NCBI RefSeq assembly: GCF_037975245.1
Contig: NC_092563.1
Location: 14,806,001 to 14,870,000, forward strand
Reading direction: 5' to 3'
Length of the DNA: 64,000 nucleotides
Origin: Apostichopus japonicus
Lineage: Eukaryota; Echinodermata; Holothuroidea; Aspidochirotida; Stichopodidae
Shown here: positions 1 to 11,943 of the stretch, in pieces
How the letters are laid out: every line of letters starts with the position of its first letter
Numbering within the stretch: position 1 is the first letter of the stretch
Translations under genes and position numbers: made by a program
Notes under the pieces: generated by a model
What the model was told of the DNA's origin: nothing
The model's database searches: none
What the model saw: the letters and a program-made list of their open reading frames with translations, nothing else

Positions 1-575
1 TTCAGCTTGATCGTGGCCTTCTTGTACTGTTTTATACCACTGGAATGGTGTTTGGCCGGTCTGATGTCCATGGCTTGGTTTGTTCGGCATCCGCATATAG
101 GGTGGGAAGCCCCGATCAACTCCCTCGGAGGATTGGTGCGGGAGGCTCCCTTTTAATTCCCTTGGAGGATTAAGCCGTGAGGACCCCGATCAAATGCTTA
201 GAATATATTCTATATATCTTTATAGAAATTTGTATTCAGTTCCTACGTTCCGATATTTCAGTTACGAATATTAGAAGTTTGACACGTGTTGTGCTAAATG
301 TGATTTTTTGAAAACAAAGGGAATGGCACTGAGGTCGATAAACCGACTTTAATGTAGTGTGGTACGGGATCCGGATCCTCAAGATTATTTTTAAAATATT
401 TTAGACGTGAAATAATACATTCCCATACACGGTTAGGCTATAAATTATAGTTGTATAAATAAGTTAACAAGCAATTTTGTGCTGGTAACTTAGTTCTTCC
501 ATGCACATACACCACCTCACCCTCCCCCATCCCCCCGGGATCGGGGGATGATTAAATTGTGTACTATATTCTTAC
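1..575. other. Left flank, intron or downstream part of the EF-hand gene
   Basis: No exon could be supported here. Positions about 95-180 hold two imperfect copies of a roughly 45-bp segment, each with a CCCCGATCAA-like block and a TTGGAGGATT- or CGGAGGATT-type block. The rest is AT-rich. The EF-hand gene on the minus strand must continue left of base 1, so this is probably intron. Confidence 0.4.
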
Positions 576-3500
576 CATTAATTCGGTCTGATCGATATAG
601 CCACTTTTATCATGGTCGTAGTGATTCCATATCTGGAAAAGATCATGAAAATATAACTCTGTATTCATAGCAGTATTATAATATTGTAAGAAAGATATGA
701 TGATCAATTATCAGGGGTGAAGGAAGCTGAATCAGTGGATTGGGGAGGGATGGGTGGGGGGGGGGCTCAAAGGGTATATGGTCATTTGAGAGGGCAAACA
801 ATAGTAATGGATGCTCAGTACATTCCGATGCAACAAATTGTAGTATTTATTCGGACTCTCTGTTTTTTTGTTCCTTAAATGGTACCGTTCTGTTACAGAA
901 TGAATTTTTTTAACAACAGGGTACTTTTAAATGACACTTTTTATTAATTTGAATTCATTTTACAACAAAAAGGGTAACTTGTAAACAACAAACGTGCTAT
1001 ATTCAAGTTTTAAAAGTGAAAATAATTTCTTCTCTTTTTAAAAAAAGGGGCACTTCTCAAGTTGTGAAAAGGACACGTTTTCCCAGAACTGGATGGGGAC
1101 GATTGCCAACTGTCCCCCCCCCCCCAACACACGCACACAAGCCTTGGGTCCGACGCCCCTGTCACCTAATTTAACACACATCAATGTCTGGGATCAATTT
1201 TGGAGCGGATTTTCCAAACTGTACGCAACTTTATGCTTATTTAATTTGGAGCCAATACAGAGCAATGTATAGCAGCAGCGGATCGAGGATTTCTCGAAAG
1301 AGGGGGAGGGGGGGGGGAGGGAGTATCGGTCCATACCGAATATTACTCCCGAAACGACGGTACAACGTATGTAAGAATTTAAAATGTCGCCACTGTGTAC
1401 CTTGTCAAAATTTACGTTTGCCAACTTTTATTTTTTAGGGACGAAAACATCTTAGAATCCCCGGTCCCCCTCCTTGGAACCGCCCCTGCATATAAATTTA
1501 CATTATACAAACAAAGTTATGAAACAAAGTTAATTTAAGTATCTTTCTAAGTTAGTCTTAAGAAATGCGTACCACTCCCCCCCCCCCACCATCCTCCAGG
1601 GTCCGCACCTGTACATGAGTACATGGGTTTTTTAACCTCCTCCCCCAAACCCTTCGCTTTCTTTAGAATATTAGCAGTAGTCTAAAGATATTTCGAGACA
1701 AGGTTAAACAGATATCCGAGAAATCAGGATACAAAGACTAAGGGCGTGGTTAGGGGTAAATCATTTGATTACGTTTCTCGCAACTATTGACCTTTAAAAT
1801 TAAACAGTTAGACCCTTTAAAGTCTGCACAATAATTGCTGGGGAGGGTAGCAGGTGTTGTGGGTAAGAGTAAAATGGGGGCATAATTTTGTAGTTTCATT
1901 CGTTTGATCATCCCAACCTATTGTGTTCTACAGACCCTTACAACGTACATATATATGCATGCATGAATATGCATTCACACTAATGAGAGTTTATTTATAC
2001 CTTCATGACGTCCACACTTTTATGATAGCCCAAATGTTGGTACTTCAAAAGTATGTTTTCTTTTGGCACCAGGATGTTGGCCAGCTAAAATAAGAACAAA
2101 TATTAGAAATTTAGAATGCATTATATTACACTGCTGACTGCATTAGTAAAAAACGCGTGTAGATATTCAGGGATATCATTCAATATTTGGTATGCAGTGT
2201 CAAAGGTCATTTGCGAATTAACACTCCCTCAGTCATCTCAATTTCAGTCATAGTCCAGGTCATCCCAAGTATAGGTTAGACTCGACTCTTGTAGTTCTGG
2301 GTTCGGTTCTGTACATAAACCGCAATAGCACTCCTGCTCAAATTATACCAAGCGCCATGCATGACACACTATATGTATAACACCTAAGGGTGATACAAGC
2401 AACTTTCTGATATTTTCTATCCTTGTCCCCATATTTTTGCATCAGGTTATAGAATCAGTGTTGTTCATATTGCAAAAGATACTGATAAATTTCTTATTTT
2501 CACTTATCCAGTGTCCCTTTGAGGAGTGCTTAAATTACCGAACAAAACAAGTAACAACGACATATTTTATGATCCACAAACACCTTCGCGTTCCTGCAAT
2601 TTATTAGGAGTAGTGTTAATATATTTCAAGACAGGGTATAAAGAAATCCGAAGAAACAGGAAACAAAGCCCCGAAGGGCGTGGTCATCGTAAAACCATGT
2701 GACCCCGTTAGACGGCCGTTACAGTCTGCACAATAATTCCTGGCGAGGGTAGCAGGTGTTTTGGTTCGGTAATAGGGAGGGGTGCATTGGGTAGTGCTTC
2801 AAGGGGGAGAAGATTTTCATTCGTTTGATTATCCGACCCCCCCCCTCGTGTGATCTACTGACAAGCCCTTACAATATGCATATGCATACATGAATATGCA
2901 TACCAACTATGGTGTATCACAGCATTTACAGTTTGACCAGTTACTACTTTTACTCACCTCTCCCAGTTGCAGTTTCCCATCGGAATTTATGTCTGCCTCA
3001 GCCATAATCTCGTCTTTCATTTTTTGCATTTCGTCCCGTGAGGGACCAGATTTCTGAGGTCACAAAAATTAAAACGAGGAAAAGAACGTATAAAAACAAC
3101 CAAATATGTGTGATTATCAAAGATAATTCGGTAACGAGTTGTTTATGCTTTGATAGACTATTGAGTATATATACCTTTGGTGGAAATCGAAAGTTATTTT
3201 TTGGTGGGTAGATCGTTTAGAGGTGGACCTGTTTTATAGAACATCGTCCCTGGGGTCTATTTATGTCTATATAAGGATTTTTAGATACAAAATGGTGCAA
3301 TATTTGCAACCATATCGGTTTTTTTTTTAACATTTGAAACAGATAGTATGAATGTCTTCCACTTAGGACCCATGAAAATTTAGACCTATCCGAGAGCCGG
3401 TATAGGTATCAGTGCATATAGTCAAGAGGCTGAAATTGGTTGCTTAGTACAAGCTAACTGCTGGAAATCAGCGTCATCTTTAGGTCAAAACCACAATTTC

Positions 3501-6500
3501 CTAGCATTTTGGATGGCGAAGATATGATTTTTTGCGATAGCATCTCGCCACAGCATGGTGAAATGTATTTTGCATTCATAATATTTAATTCACTTGTTCA
3601 TAAAATTAATATGATATATATATATATATTTAAATAAATAAATATAAATATATATATAAAAAAATATATATATATATGTATGTATATATGACTGTATGTG
3701 GTAGAATCTCACCAATTGAGTGAATATCGTGAGAGGTTAAGTATGGATATTACAGTCAATCAACATCTAGGTACACCATATTGCTTAATGTACATCGTAA
3801 GAACACAACAGGTACACCGTATGTATACTCGGTAATTACATTAAAGGAGTACCGCGGGTACACCATATGTACAATGTACACCTTAAATATCATATTTACC
3901 ATAGACACCGCCAAGTCTCTGAAGAGCCTGATCAGTTCTCTAGACTCTATGTATCCATTACCTGAATACAAAATACACAAAAAAGAGTTGCAAATTTTGC
4001 ATAAAAAAATGTGGAACTTCATAAACTTAATAGATGAATTAAATTTAAACTTGGAACAGAATAAGAACGTATTGATTGCATTATGGAAGATTACAGTTGT
4101 TTGCGTTTCACAGATAACATGGAAATAGTAAAATGTTTGAGTGACCCTTTAATACTTGCTTCAAGTTTCATATATTATATCTTGTATTGTGACAGCATTC
4201 TGCGGCCCACCTTTGTATAGAAAATTTATAAGCGACAATAATGAGATAAACATTACACCTCCACTCTTGCTTGCTTGCTTGCTTGCTTGCTCCCTACCTT
4301 CCTCCTTTCCATCTCGCCTTTTCTCTCTTTCTCTCTGTACGAACGTACACATAAATGGCCACAAGCAACAACTGCTGCCATCTAGTAGGAATAACTTCAT
4401 TACAAATGCACACCCCCTCCCCTCCCCCCCCATTCTTACCCCCTTCTCCCTCCCATCACAAACAATTATGTGCAAAGTGACGTCCTCAAGCGAGAGCCTA
4501 TTCGCGAGAACGTCGTTGGACTTTAAGTCGGTTCTCGCACTTAATTCTAAACAGATATTTATAGGCTGCTTATGACAATATAGTTTCAGCACGTAAAGTA
4601 GCTATTTCAATACGTCAGTCATATACATCATTGAACACAGTTACATTTCTTTAAAAGATCCATGGCTTTATTAAGAAAACCAAATATGTCAACGAAACCG
4701 GAAGACATTATACTCAAACCAGGGAGTTGTCCATAACAACTCCCTGCTCAAACGCTGTACCAAACAGTGTTGTGTAATGGTCTTGAGGGGGCTGGTAGTA
4801 CATACATCCTCACGACAGCTTGAATTGAAAACCCCTGCATAAGCTAATAAGGCCAAAGCCCTAGGCCATCCCTTGTTTTATGCCTTAGAGTAAATGTTAA
4901 GAATATTTCTATATATTTTCAAATTTCCTTTTCATTTTAATGTTAAATAGAGTATCAAAACAATATTATTTTTAATAAAAATATATCTGAGAGGTCCCGT
5001 GCCTAAAATAATGAAGATGCACCCTTTAGAGGGGCTAAATTCTGCCAAAACAGCCCTAAAATATAATTTCAAACTTTGAATACATGTGAATAGACTCTAG
5101 TCGCACTAGACAGTCTTGCATAATTCAATCAATCGACAAAAATCAAGAAACTACAAAATTGCCGTGGTCTCTTCAAAATGTAGGCCAACAAAAATGATGT
5201 TGCCGTCCTTTGGCCATATGTTGTCAATCCCGTTGTGCTCTTGGGTTGACTTCAATAGCTGCTGGTATCGATGTGTTAAGTCTTCCTTTGCAACTATTTA
5301 TAAACTTTCTACGGTTCTGTATACATTTACCTCCGATTTTGTTGCTCTTGAATTTAATAAAACCACGATGTCTGGATTCAGCAGGTCGCCCCGCCATGTG
5401 TGTACCCTCAATATTGTCGGCGGTAATGCTCGTTATACCCAGGTTTTCCTGGCTATGTTGATGATGATCCCCCCCCCCTCTTTCCCCTACTCCACACCAA
5501 ACACTCTGATTCAACTACGACTGGAGAATTGTTCAAGCTCATTAATGTCGTCGAGATTATCTTTGAGTGTGGATTCGATTTCATTCATGTCCTCATGCTA
5601 ATCGTTAAAGTTCACTTTGATTCTAACTTCAGTTTCTCGAGATCAAAACATTCTTGCTGCCTGTCTTTCCTGCTCCTCTGTGAGATTCTGTTAATTTTCT
5701 ATCGATGGATTTCTCGATGGAAGCTTGGATACATTGATGCAAGTTCGATAATAAATCGATCAATAAATAACCAGTACCGGTAACGTAATGTTACGTTGGG
5801 GTGCTCCGACTCAATTAGTTCAGGGCTCCGTTATTAAATAAGTAGAATGAACAGCAGATAAAGAGAAACTCCAGACATAGATATAATTGTAGAATATAAG
5901 TTTTATTTATTCTGTGTGGCGATATTGTGGCTGGAGTGTATTTGATCTATACACTCTCTGAAGTCTGGAATCCATGGTCTTTCTTCATATACTAAAAATC
6001 TACAGTATTTAAATCATTACAACTTCCTGTGAATGGGCAAGAACCTCTCTGTGACATCATCTTTTGGTCACAGAGTATTTTATGTCTAATTACCAAGGCA
6101 CATATAGAAGATGGCTATAACTTACCACATTCGTACACACATGAGATGCAACAGGTTGTCATATGTAGTTAAGCATGAATATTTCATGGAATTAAGACAT
6201 AAGGGGGCTTCTACGACTATGCTGTGGGCGAAGGGTGAATAAACTCGGAAACAGGAAGTAAGTAGTTTCTCTTAAGACAAAGAGGCATGGAAGCAGGGGC
6301 GGCGATCTGTTTCAAATATTGGGGGGGGGGACATTTGCTTGGGTGCAGGCGAATTACTATCAAAGCGGAGCGCCACCATTGGTTGGCGCGCAGCGTACAA
6401 GAAAATTTCTGGTTTTGATAGCCCCCCAGATCACCGGAAATGGCACTTATCGGGCTTGAAAATGACCAACCAGATGTACACTTTTGCCTGAGAACCAAGT

Positions 6501-7691
6501 TTTTCCTAATTTTTTTTTTTTCATTCATAACCTTTTTTCAAGATTGTCACCATTCACATATCATGTTCGACCTCATTGCATCTCCTGTGGATCATTGCTT
6601 TTGTAGGTAATTCTACGTAACGTCCCACAATACCCGTCAGCCCCACTTTTCAAGGTTTTAAGCCCATTATTTGTTCAGAATTTGAATAATAAATTCACTT
6701 CAAAACATACCCATAATGTTGCACAAAATTTCATCTATGGACAACCAATATAGAAAAAAAAACCTCAACCCCTAACAGACCGGTCGAAATTGAACAAGTA
6801 GAGGGAAGTATGATGAAGAATGTTGGTCAAGGAATTTTCGAAAATTCAGACACAGTTAAATTATTGGTGTACAAATATTAAAACCTCTTATAACGGCTAC
6901 TATAAAACTTCGATATCATAGAAAATACCAAAAAAATATGCTTGAGGGGGAGGGGCGGTCTCCACCCTTCGCCCCCCCCCCTACCTTGGCTACGCACCTG
7001 CGGTTAGAAATCTAGAAGGAAACAGGCTAAATCGAAACCCAGTGAACCCATATCGATGTGGATCATATATATGATTGTACGTACTTATTTCATTACGGAT
7101 GCGGTCCGTCTAGCTATTCATTTCGAAAAAAAAAACTACTTTCGGTCATATATAGTAACAAATTGTGACAAATTAGACAGGCGCCTTGCGAGGAATTTGC
7201 CAAGGGAGGGGCAAAGCTTGTACCCAGACTTTCTAAGCGTAGCGCCACCATAAGTTGGCGCGAAGCGCAAAAGAAAATTTTGGCCGAAATTGCCTCCCAG
7301 ATCGATGGAAATGGCACTTCCCAGGCCTTGTAAGTTGCATCTAAGCATTTTCTATTTTGAAATTACTAGCGATATCATAAAAAAATACAAAACATATGCT
7401 TAAAAAAACTATGCCACCAAATATTGGGGGGGATATTAGATACTATATCCCCCCACTTAAAATATTGGGGGGACATGTCCCCCCCCCCGTCCCCCCCCCC
7501 CCATGATCGCCGCCCATGCATGGAAGCACTTGTATAAAGTAATATGATGGGGATATAACTACATACTACAATACAGTACATAAAGTGGCAACTTATGATG
7601 TAAATGACTTACCATCTGCATCGTACTTCTTAAAGATCTCGTAGAACTCACTCGCAGGAATATCAACTTTGCAAGCACAGGACGTATCCAT
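576..7691 (-). CDS. Calbindin/secretagogin-like EF-hand calcium-binding protein, 5' part (five exons)
   Basis: Minus-strand coding exons, in transcript order, are 7691-7613, 3961-3900, 3053-2958, 2084-2001 and 656-576. Every junction is GT-AG and the phases agree (1, 0, 0, 0). The ATG at 7691 opens with MDTSCACK, and exon 1 ends inside the first EF-hand loop (KKYDADG). Exon 2 completes it with NGYIESRELI. Exon 3 carries a second canonical loop (DINSDGKLQLGE). Exon 4 is the helix-rich linker typical of the family (VPKENILLKYQ). Exon 5 carries a third loop (DHDKSGYIDQTE). Calbindin, calretinin and secretagogin have six EF hands, so about half the protein lies beyond the left edge. The family buffers or senses cytosolic calcium, often in neurons or endocrine cells. 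The exon 5 acceptor could be either of two adjacent AGs; the one used here keeps the frame. Intron 1 (3962-7612) is filled with mobile-element debris. The exact paralogue is not resolved. Confidence 0.85.
1665..2910. repeat. Diverged direct duplication in introns of the EF-hand gene
   Basis: Segments 1665-1980 and 2603-2910 resemble each other in order and orientation. Shared blocks include AGTCTGCACAATAATT, GAGGGTAGCAGGTGTT, TTTCATTCGTTTGAT and the ending with ATGAATATGCAT. Each copy lies just downstream, in the gene's sense, of an exon (2001-2084 and 2958-3053). It could be an ancient intronic tandem duplication or two insertions of one repeat. Confidence 0.65.
3610..3690. repeat. AT-rich (TA)n/(TAAA)n low-complexity tract
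   Basis: Alternating TA runs interrupted by AAATAAAT blocks, in intron 2 of the EF-hand gene. No function can be read from it. Confidence 0.85.
4264..4292. repeat. (CTTG)n microsatellite
   Basis: Five to six CTTG units followed by C/T-rich DNA to about 4345. Long open frames on both strands here (about 4156-4592) are low-complexity and are not supported as genes. Confidence 0.8.
5140..5790 (-). mobile_element. L1-type LINE ORF1 remnant
   Basis: Read on the minus strand, 5514-5224 encodes the block LGITSITADNIEGTHMAGRP followed by SRHRGFIKFKSNK and NRRKF. This is the RNA-binding (RRM/CTD) pattern of L1-type ORF1 proteins, usually of the form LGI..I..DIERAHRVGRP...R.IIVKF..YK. Upstream, 5790-5515 reads as a broken coiled-coil stretch (LTEEQERQAARMF, then MNEIESTLKDNLDDINELEQ) with stops. 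Downstream, around 5205-5140, PKDGNIIFVGLHF resembles the usual RDGxIFV ending. Frameshifts and stops show it is dead. It lies in intron 1 of the EF-hand gene in the same orientation. Confidence 0.7.
6294..7518. mobile_element. Non-autonomous hAT-like element with 8-bp target-site duplication
   Basis: The left end CAGGGGCGGCGATC is mirrored by the right end GATCGCCGCCCATG. The element is flanked on both sides by the 8-bp repeat CATGGAAG (6286-6293 and 7519-7526). An 8-bp duplication and CAGGGGCGG termini are hallmarks of hAT. Inside are two blocks with the GCGCCACCA...GTTGGCGCG motif (about 6368-6480 and 7239-7330) and long G and C runs. No transposase frame is visible. It lies in intron 1 of the EF-hand gene. 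Confidence 0.85.
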
Positions 7692-7962
7692 CTTCAGGTT
7701 GGCTTAAGTTAAGTTTCTTTTCTTTTTTGTAATGTGAATCCTTTGATAAAGCTTAGTTATAGATTTGTTGGAAATACTACGTGTTATGCAGATAAACCCT
7801 ATTGCTTCATCAGAGCGATATTTGAAATGGATTAATTGTCACATAGTCCGTTTTGATCTACAAGTATTCTAGTCTCTATTTGTTGGAAATATCACACGAT
7901 ATGCTGAAATAACAATTTCACAGAATAGCTCGATGCTGGATGCAAACGCCACCTCACGCTAA

Positions 7963-7971
7963 CTATATATA
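7963..7971 (-). promoter_or_regulatory. TATA-like box upstream of the EF-hand gene
   Basis: The minus strand reads TATATATAG, about 270 bp upstream of the ATG at 7691. Initiation would be expected roughly 30 bp downstream, near 7935. Placement fits, but no transcript evidence is available, and an upstream non-coding exon cannot be excluded. Confidence 0.45.
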
Positions 7972-8754
7972 CCAGAGCGTTACACGCATGGTTACACCCC
8001 ACTGCCTAGTATTAAGACGTCTTCATCCAATGAGGTAGTTTAAATTGTTATCTATTTGTCTTTTAATTCTAAGCCGAATATAACCTTGATTTGCGTTATA
8101 GAGTACTTGTATACATTAGGCGATATATCCAGGGACGATGTTGTCTATGAATCGGTAATCTAGGTCACTTGTATTATACTTGTTTTGGCTAAACGAGTCA
8201 GAACTTCAAAACACTATAGACCAAACTAAAATATAACCTCTATTGGTCAGGTTGTAGGAAAGTAATTCTCTGCATGACTAAATTCTATCAAAATTCGTCC
8301 TTCTTTAAGTATTGTGTAAAAGTAAGTTGGCATGACGTTTCGATCCTAGCAGGATCTTCTTCGAAGGCTAAATGACAAGTAACAGAAGAGACAAAAACAC
8401 GCACAGAATACAGACAGGTTAATGAGCATGGTGAACACAAAAACAGAGATGTATAAGAGGATTGGTAGACAGGGAGTGGAGAGACAAAAGAAAGAAACCA
8501 ACAGTGGAAGAGGAGAGGTCGGAGATAAACAGTGGAGGGACAAAGAGAGGAGTAAGGGAATGGGGTAGGGACTATAGACTGGAGAAGGACAAAGACGGAA
8601 AGGTGTGGAGAAAAAAGGGTGGAAGAGAACTATGAGAAGAGGAGTGATCGGTATTTTGAGAATGTAGTCTGATGATGAGATACACTTTGGTCCGCGGGAG
8701 TATAGGAATGGGTGTGACATTTACATGACCTGCAATATAAAATTCTGACCTGCA

Positions 8755-9235
8755 ATGATTGCAACAGAGAAAGCTTGGGATATGTCGGTCTTTATCAACT
8801 CATATCATCTTCACCTTCAAAGTAAACTTGCTGGGGTTCTCAACAACAGTAGCCACCCTCTAAACATTAATTTGGAAAGTGCAATAATACCCCGCAGTGG
8901 GCGGATGAGACTACCCCGTGCCGTTACAAACCGTTACAAATCCTCCTTTATCCCTCCTTGTATTAAACTTCATAATGAATCTTTTACTCGTTATAGGTCA
9001 GTAATCTTGCTCATTGTGCAATCCAATGTTTCACAAGTATCTCTGGTGCTGTTTTACTGTATTTTGTATTTTACCGTTTTAACGTATCATGCCAGCTTTG
9101 TTTTAAGTCTTATGTCTTAGTAGTTGTGAGTCTGTTATATTTTGTGTGTATTTTATGTACTGTACGTATGTTTTATATTGTGAGCAATCAATTGCCCAGC
9201 TTGGGATGCAATAAAGAGAATCTGAATCTGAATTA
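8755..9235 (+). mobile_element. LINE 3' end (CR1-like), truncated
   Basis: The reading frame from 8755 contains SHPLNINLESAIIPRSGRMR, then LPRAVTNRYKSSFIPPCIKLHN. This matches the usual C-terminus of CR1/Jockey-type ORF2 proteins (basic-rich, then SFIP..I.L.N). The stop at 9118 is followed by an untranslated tail that ends in AATAAAGAGAATCTGAATCTGAAT at about 9210-9232, a short tandem tail typical of these elements. The upstream reverse transcriptase is missing, so this is a 5'-truncated copy. Confidence 0.7.
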
Positions 9236-10384
9236 TCCGTCGGTACCTTACATGGATACGGTTCCGAATTAACATCTGTTGGCTTCCTACAATATCCTTG
9301 AAAAACTAGTGCAAGTAAATATGTCAAATATGTTAATCCAAACTTGCCATCTTATCGATTTGTGTGTGGCAATTCCGTATCATGATTCTTGCGCAATAAG
9401 CAAAAGAACTCTCTATAGAGCGTACTATGCATATATGAGTTGCTACACCATAGATATACGTAGTTAGTTAAGCCCACTTTAACTGACTTATAGGAAACTT
9501 GTTTCACGGATTTCGAATTACAATCTTTACGCATAGGGATCCTCGAAGCGGAAGACGAAAAATGCCATAGACAACATAGGTGACAACAAGTATACGGTAA
9601 TTTATTCATAACATTACATTCATTTCCGAAGAAATATTGCATGTGTCATCTATACCCCGTTGATAATTTTTGACTCCTGTGCTTTTCCACCAAGTTAATA
9701 CTATCTGATTTTATGGTTTATTTTGTTATTCTGCATTCCATTTCCTTGATCTACTCAATGATAGCTATAGTGATATTTTGCTAAAACGTGATATTTGTCA
9801 CTAATTTGGTACTGTCAACACTTGTGAGGCTTTTTTTTCAAGCAATTTACTTCAGATTGTAATTGACTTATTCATTTAAGCGAATCATTCACGCGACGCA
9901 CCTATTCACTGACTGCGAGCACACACGTTCAGCCAGATTTTACAATTGTTATTTTGCCGATTCGAAGTAAGCTTTCACATTCACATGGTACGGATTCTAA
10001 AGTCAGGCCAGAATATGCATGGCTGGTTAGTGATATTTTACACTTTGTCTGAAGCTGTTTTTCTGTAAAGTTAGCCTATGCCTAGTTTGTGCCTATAGTC
10101 TAGGGTTATACGTTGCTATAACGTGATTAGAGGTTAACCGTCGTGAAAATGTGCCAATTAAAAAGTGTAGTGCATGGGGAAGCAAATGCACTCAATGCCA
10201 CACCGTTTACTATGAGTCGGCTGAGTGGCACTATGGAGCTTTAACCAGTTTAAAGCTCAATGGTGACACGTAGGTCTGAGGGGTGGGGTGTCTAAACATA
10301 GTTTCGTATTCCTGTCTATGCAATGGTAAATTCCACCTGAATCGTGCAACCATTTCAATCAGATTCCCATGCATGCTCGTCATA

Positions 10385-11130
10385 GGCGTATGAGCCTAAT
10401 TTGATTTGGGAGGGCTGTAAAGACTTGCCCGAAAAATATAATCAAAAATTTTTCGTGCGCTCAACATCTTCATGTGCATATCATATAGACATTCATCGGT
10501 TATTACATCACATGCAAATAATTGATAAATGCCTATATGATATGCACATTAAGGTGATGAATGCGCACTGAGCGCGCGAAAAAGTTTGGTTATATTTTCC
10601 GTGTTATTACCCTTCCATATTGGTTATAATTATTGGGGAGGTCGTTACAATAATAACGATAATAATAATATCAGTTTAACCATTGAAAAACACATTGCAA
10701 ATTTTTCTTCTTTCAGTAGGTGCCCGAAAAATTCTCAGCATATTGCCCGAATTTTAACCCCCAAAAAATTGAAAAACACATTGCAAATTATTCTGCTTTC
10801 AGTAGGTGCCCGAAAAATTCTCAGCATATTGCCCGAATTTTCACCAAAAAAGAAAAGAAAAACATACTGCGAATTTTTCTTCTTTCAGTAGGTGCCCGAA
10901 AAATGCTCAGCATGTTGCCCGAATTTTAACCCAAACAAATTGAAAAACACATTGCAAATTATTCTTCTCTTAGTAGGTGCCCGAAAAGTTCTCAGCATAT
11001 TGCCGAATATCATGTCACAAAAAAAAATTGAAAAACACACTGCAAATTTTTCTTCTTTCAGTAGGTGCCCGAAAAATTCTCAGTATATTGCCGAATTTTC
11101 ACAAAAAAATTTGGTTGGGGGCTGCACCTC
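10385..11130 (+). repeat. G-run dispersed repeat with internally amplified monomer
   Basis: The left end (CATAGGCGTATGAGCC...) is followed by a GAAAAATATAA block. About six tandem copies of a roughly 80-90-bp monomer then run from 10680 to 11110. The monomer core is GTAGGTGCCCGAAAAATTCT followed by CAGCATATTGCCCGAATTTT and AAAAACACATTGCAAATT. Single-monomer relatives occur at 20640-21130 (minus) and 22905-23270 (plus). The tandem open frames here are by-products of the repeat. Confidence 0.85.
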
Positions 11131-11943
11131 AAAATCAAGTTAACCACTGAGCCTGAGGTCTTCAACAAAATATTGCAATGACTTACTCTGTTTGTGTGAA
11201 ATCACCTCCCCACCCCTGCTGCTACCATTTTCGTCATAATGCAATTTTCGAACATTTTTTTGTGAAAGTCGACGAGTGAGACAGAAATCAAGTAAAACAC
11301 TCAGGTATTTTATAAAATATTGTAATGAATTACTGTCTTTGTGTGAAATCACACACCCCTCCCCATCCCCCACTCCCCCGAAAAACAACTAATAACGAAA
11401 AAATTAATTAACCAACCTGCAAAGACATACATATATTTACCCGACCACCATAACATATTAAACTCAGTCTGTTTAACATGAGCATTTCAGTTAGATTTAT
11501 GAAAATTACTGAGATATTTTGTACACAAAATTTAAACTGATACATGCTTATCTTCTTTTTGTGTCGCAATTTTACCGACCTGTTAAACATTTTCTTACTA
11601 TACTATACCAAAATAATCTGTATCATGACATGTACCATCTGCTGTCAGTGCACAACCGCATGAGTCTTGAAAACTTAAGACTAAGTTAATGCCAATGCAT
11701 TTCTTCTGCTTTATCCTATAAAGGCGAGACAAAACTTCAATATTGGGGCTCCTGTAATTACACCTCTCCACCTTTGCCACCCCACCACAACCCTCCTGAT
11801 TTCGAAATCTGGCTTTCTTGACTACTGTAAGCGGGGAAATTGCTTCTTCGTTTGTTTATTTTTTTTTTTTTTGCATTTTTCTTTGGCTGATGCTGTTTCC
11901 CTTTCTGTTTCTTCCTCTGTCTGTAATTACCCAAATTTGGTAT

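Larger units (their letters stand above)
7972..11943. other. Intergenic region rich in repeats
   Basis: Apart from the LINE tail and the G-run repeat, no supported gene was found. About 8330-8380 carries the block ACGTTTCGATCCTAGCAGGA, which looks like the end of a dispersed repeat but was not classified. The minus frame 8346-8720 is a Pro/Ser/Leu low-complexity reading of a purine-rich tract. Confidence 0.5.

Noticed and set aside
4156-4592. Overlapping 139- and 143-aa frames on both strands
   Set aside because: Low-complexity CTTG and C/T-rich DNA with no splice structure or recognisable domain.
5116-5601. 161-aa plus-strand frame
   Set aside because: It is the antisense shadow of the L1-type ORF1 remnant on the minus strand.
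8346-8720. 124-aa Pro/Ser/Leu-rich minus-strand frame
   Set aside because: Composition follows a purine-rich tract; no domain, and it neighbours a repeat end.
10680-11110. CRISPR-like array
   Set aside because: Units are contiguous and diverged with no unique spacers, and the genome is eukaryotic.
10586-11143. Three overlapping repetitive proteins
   Set aside because: They are frames of the tandem 80-90-bp monomer.
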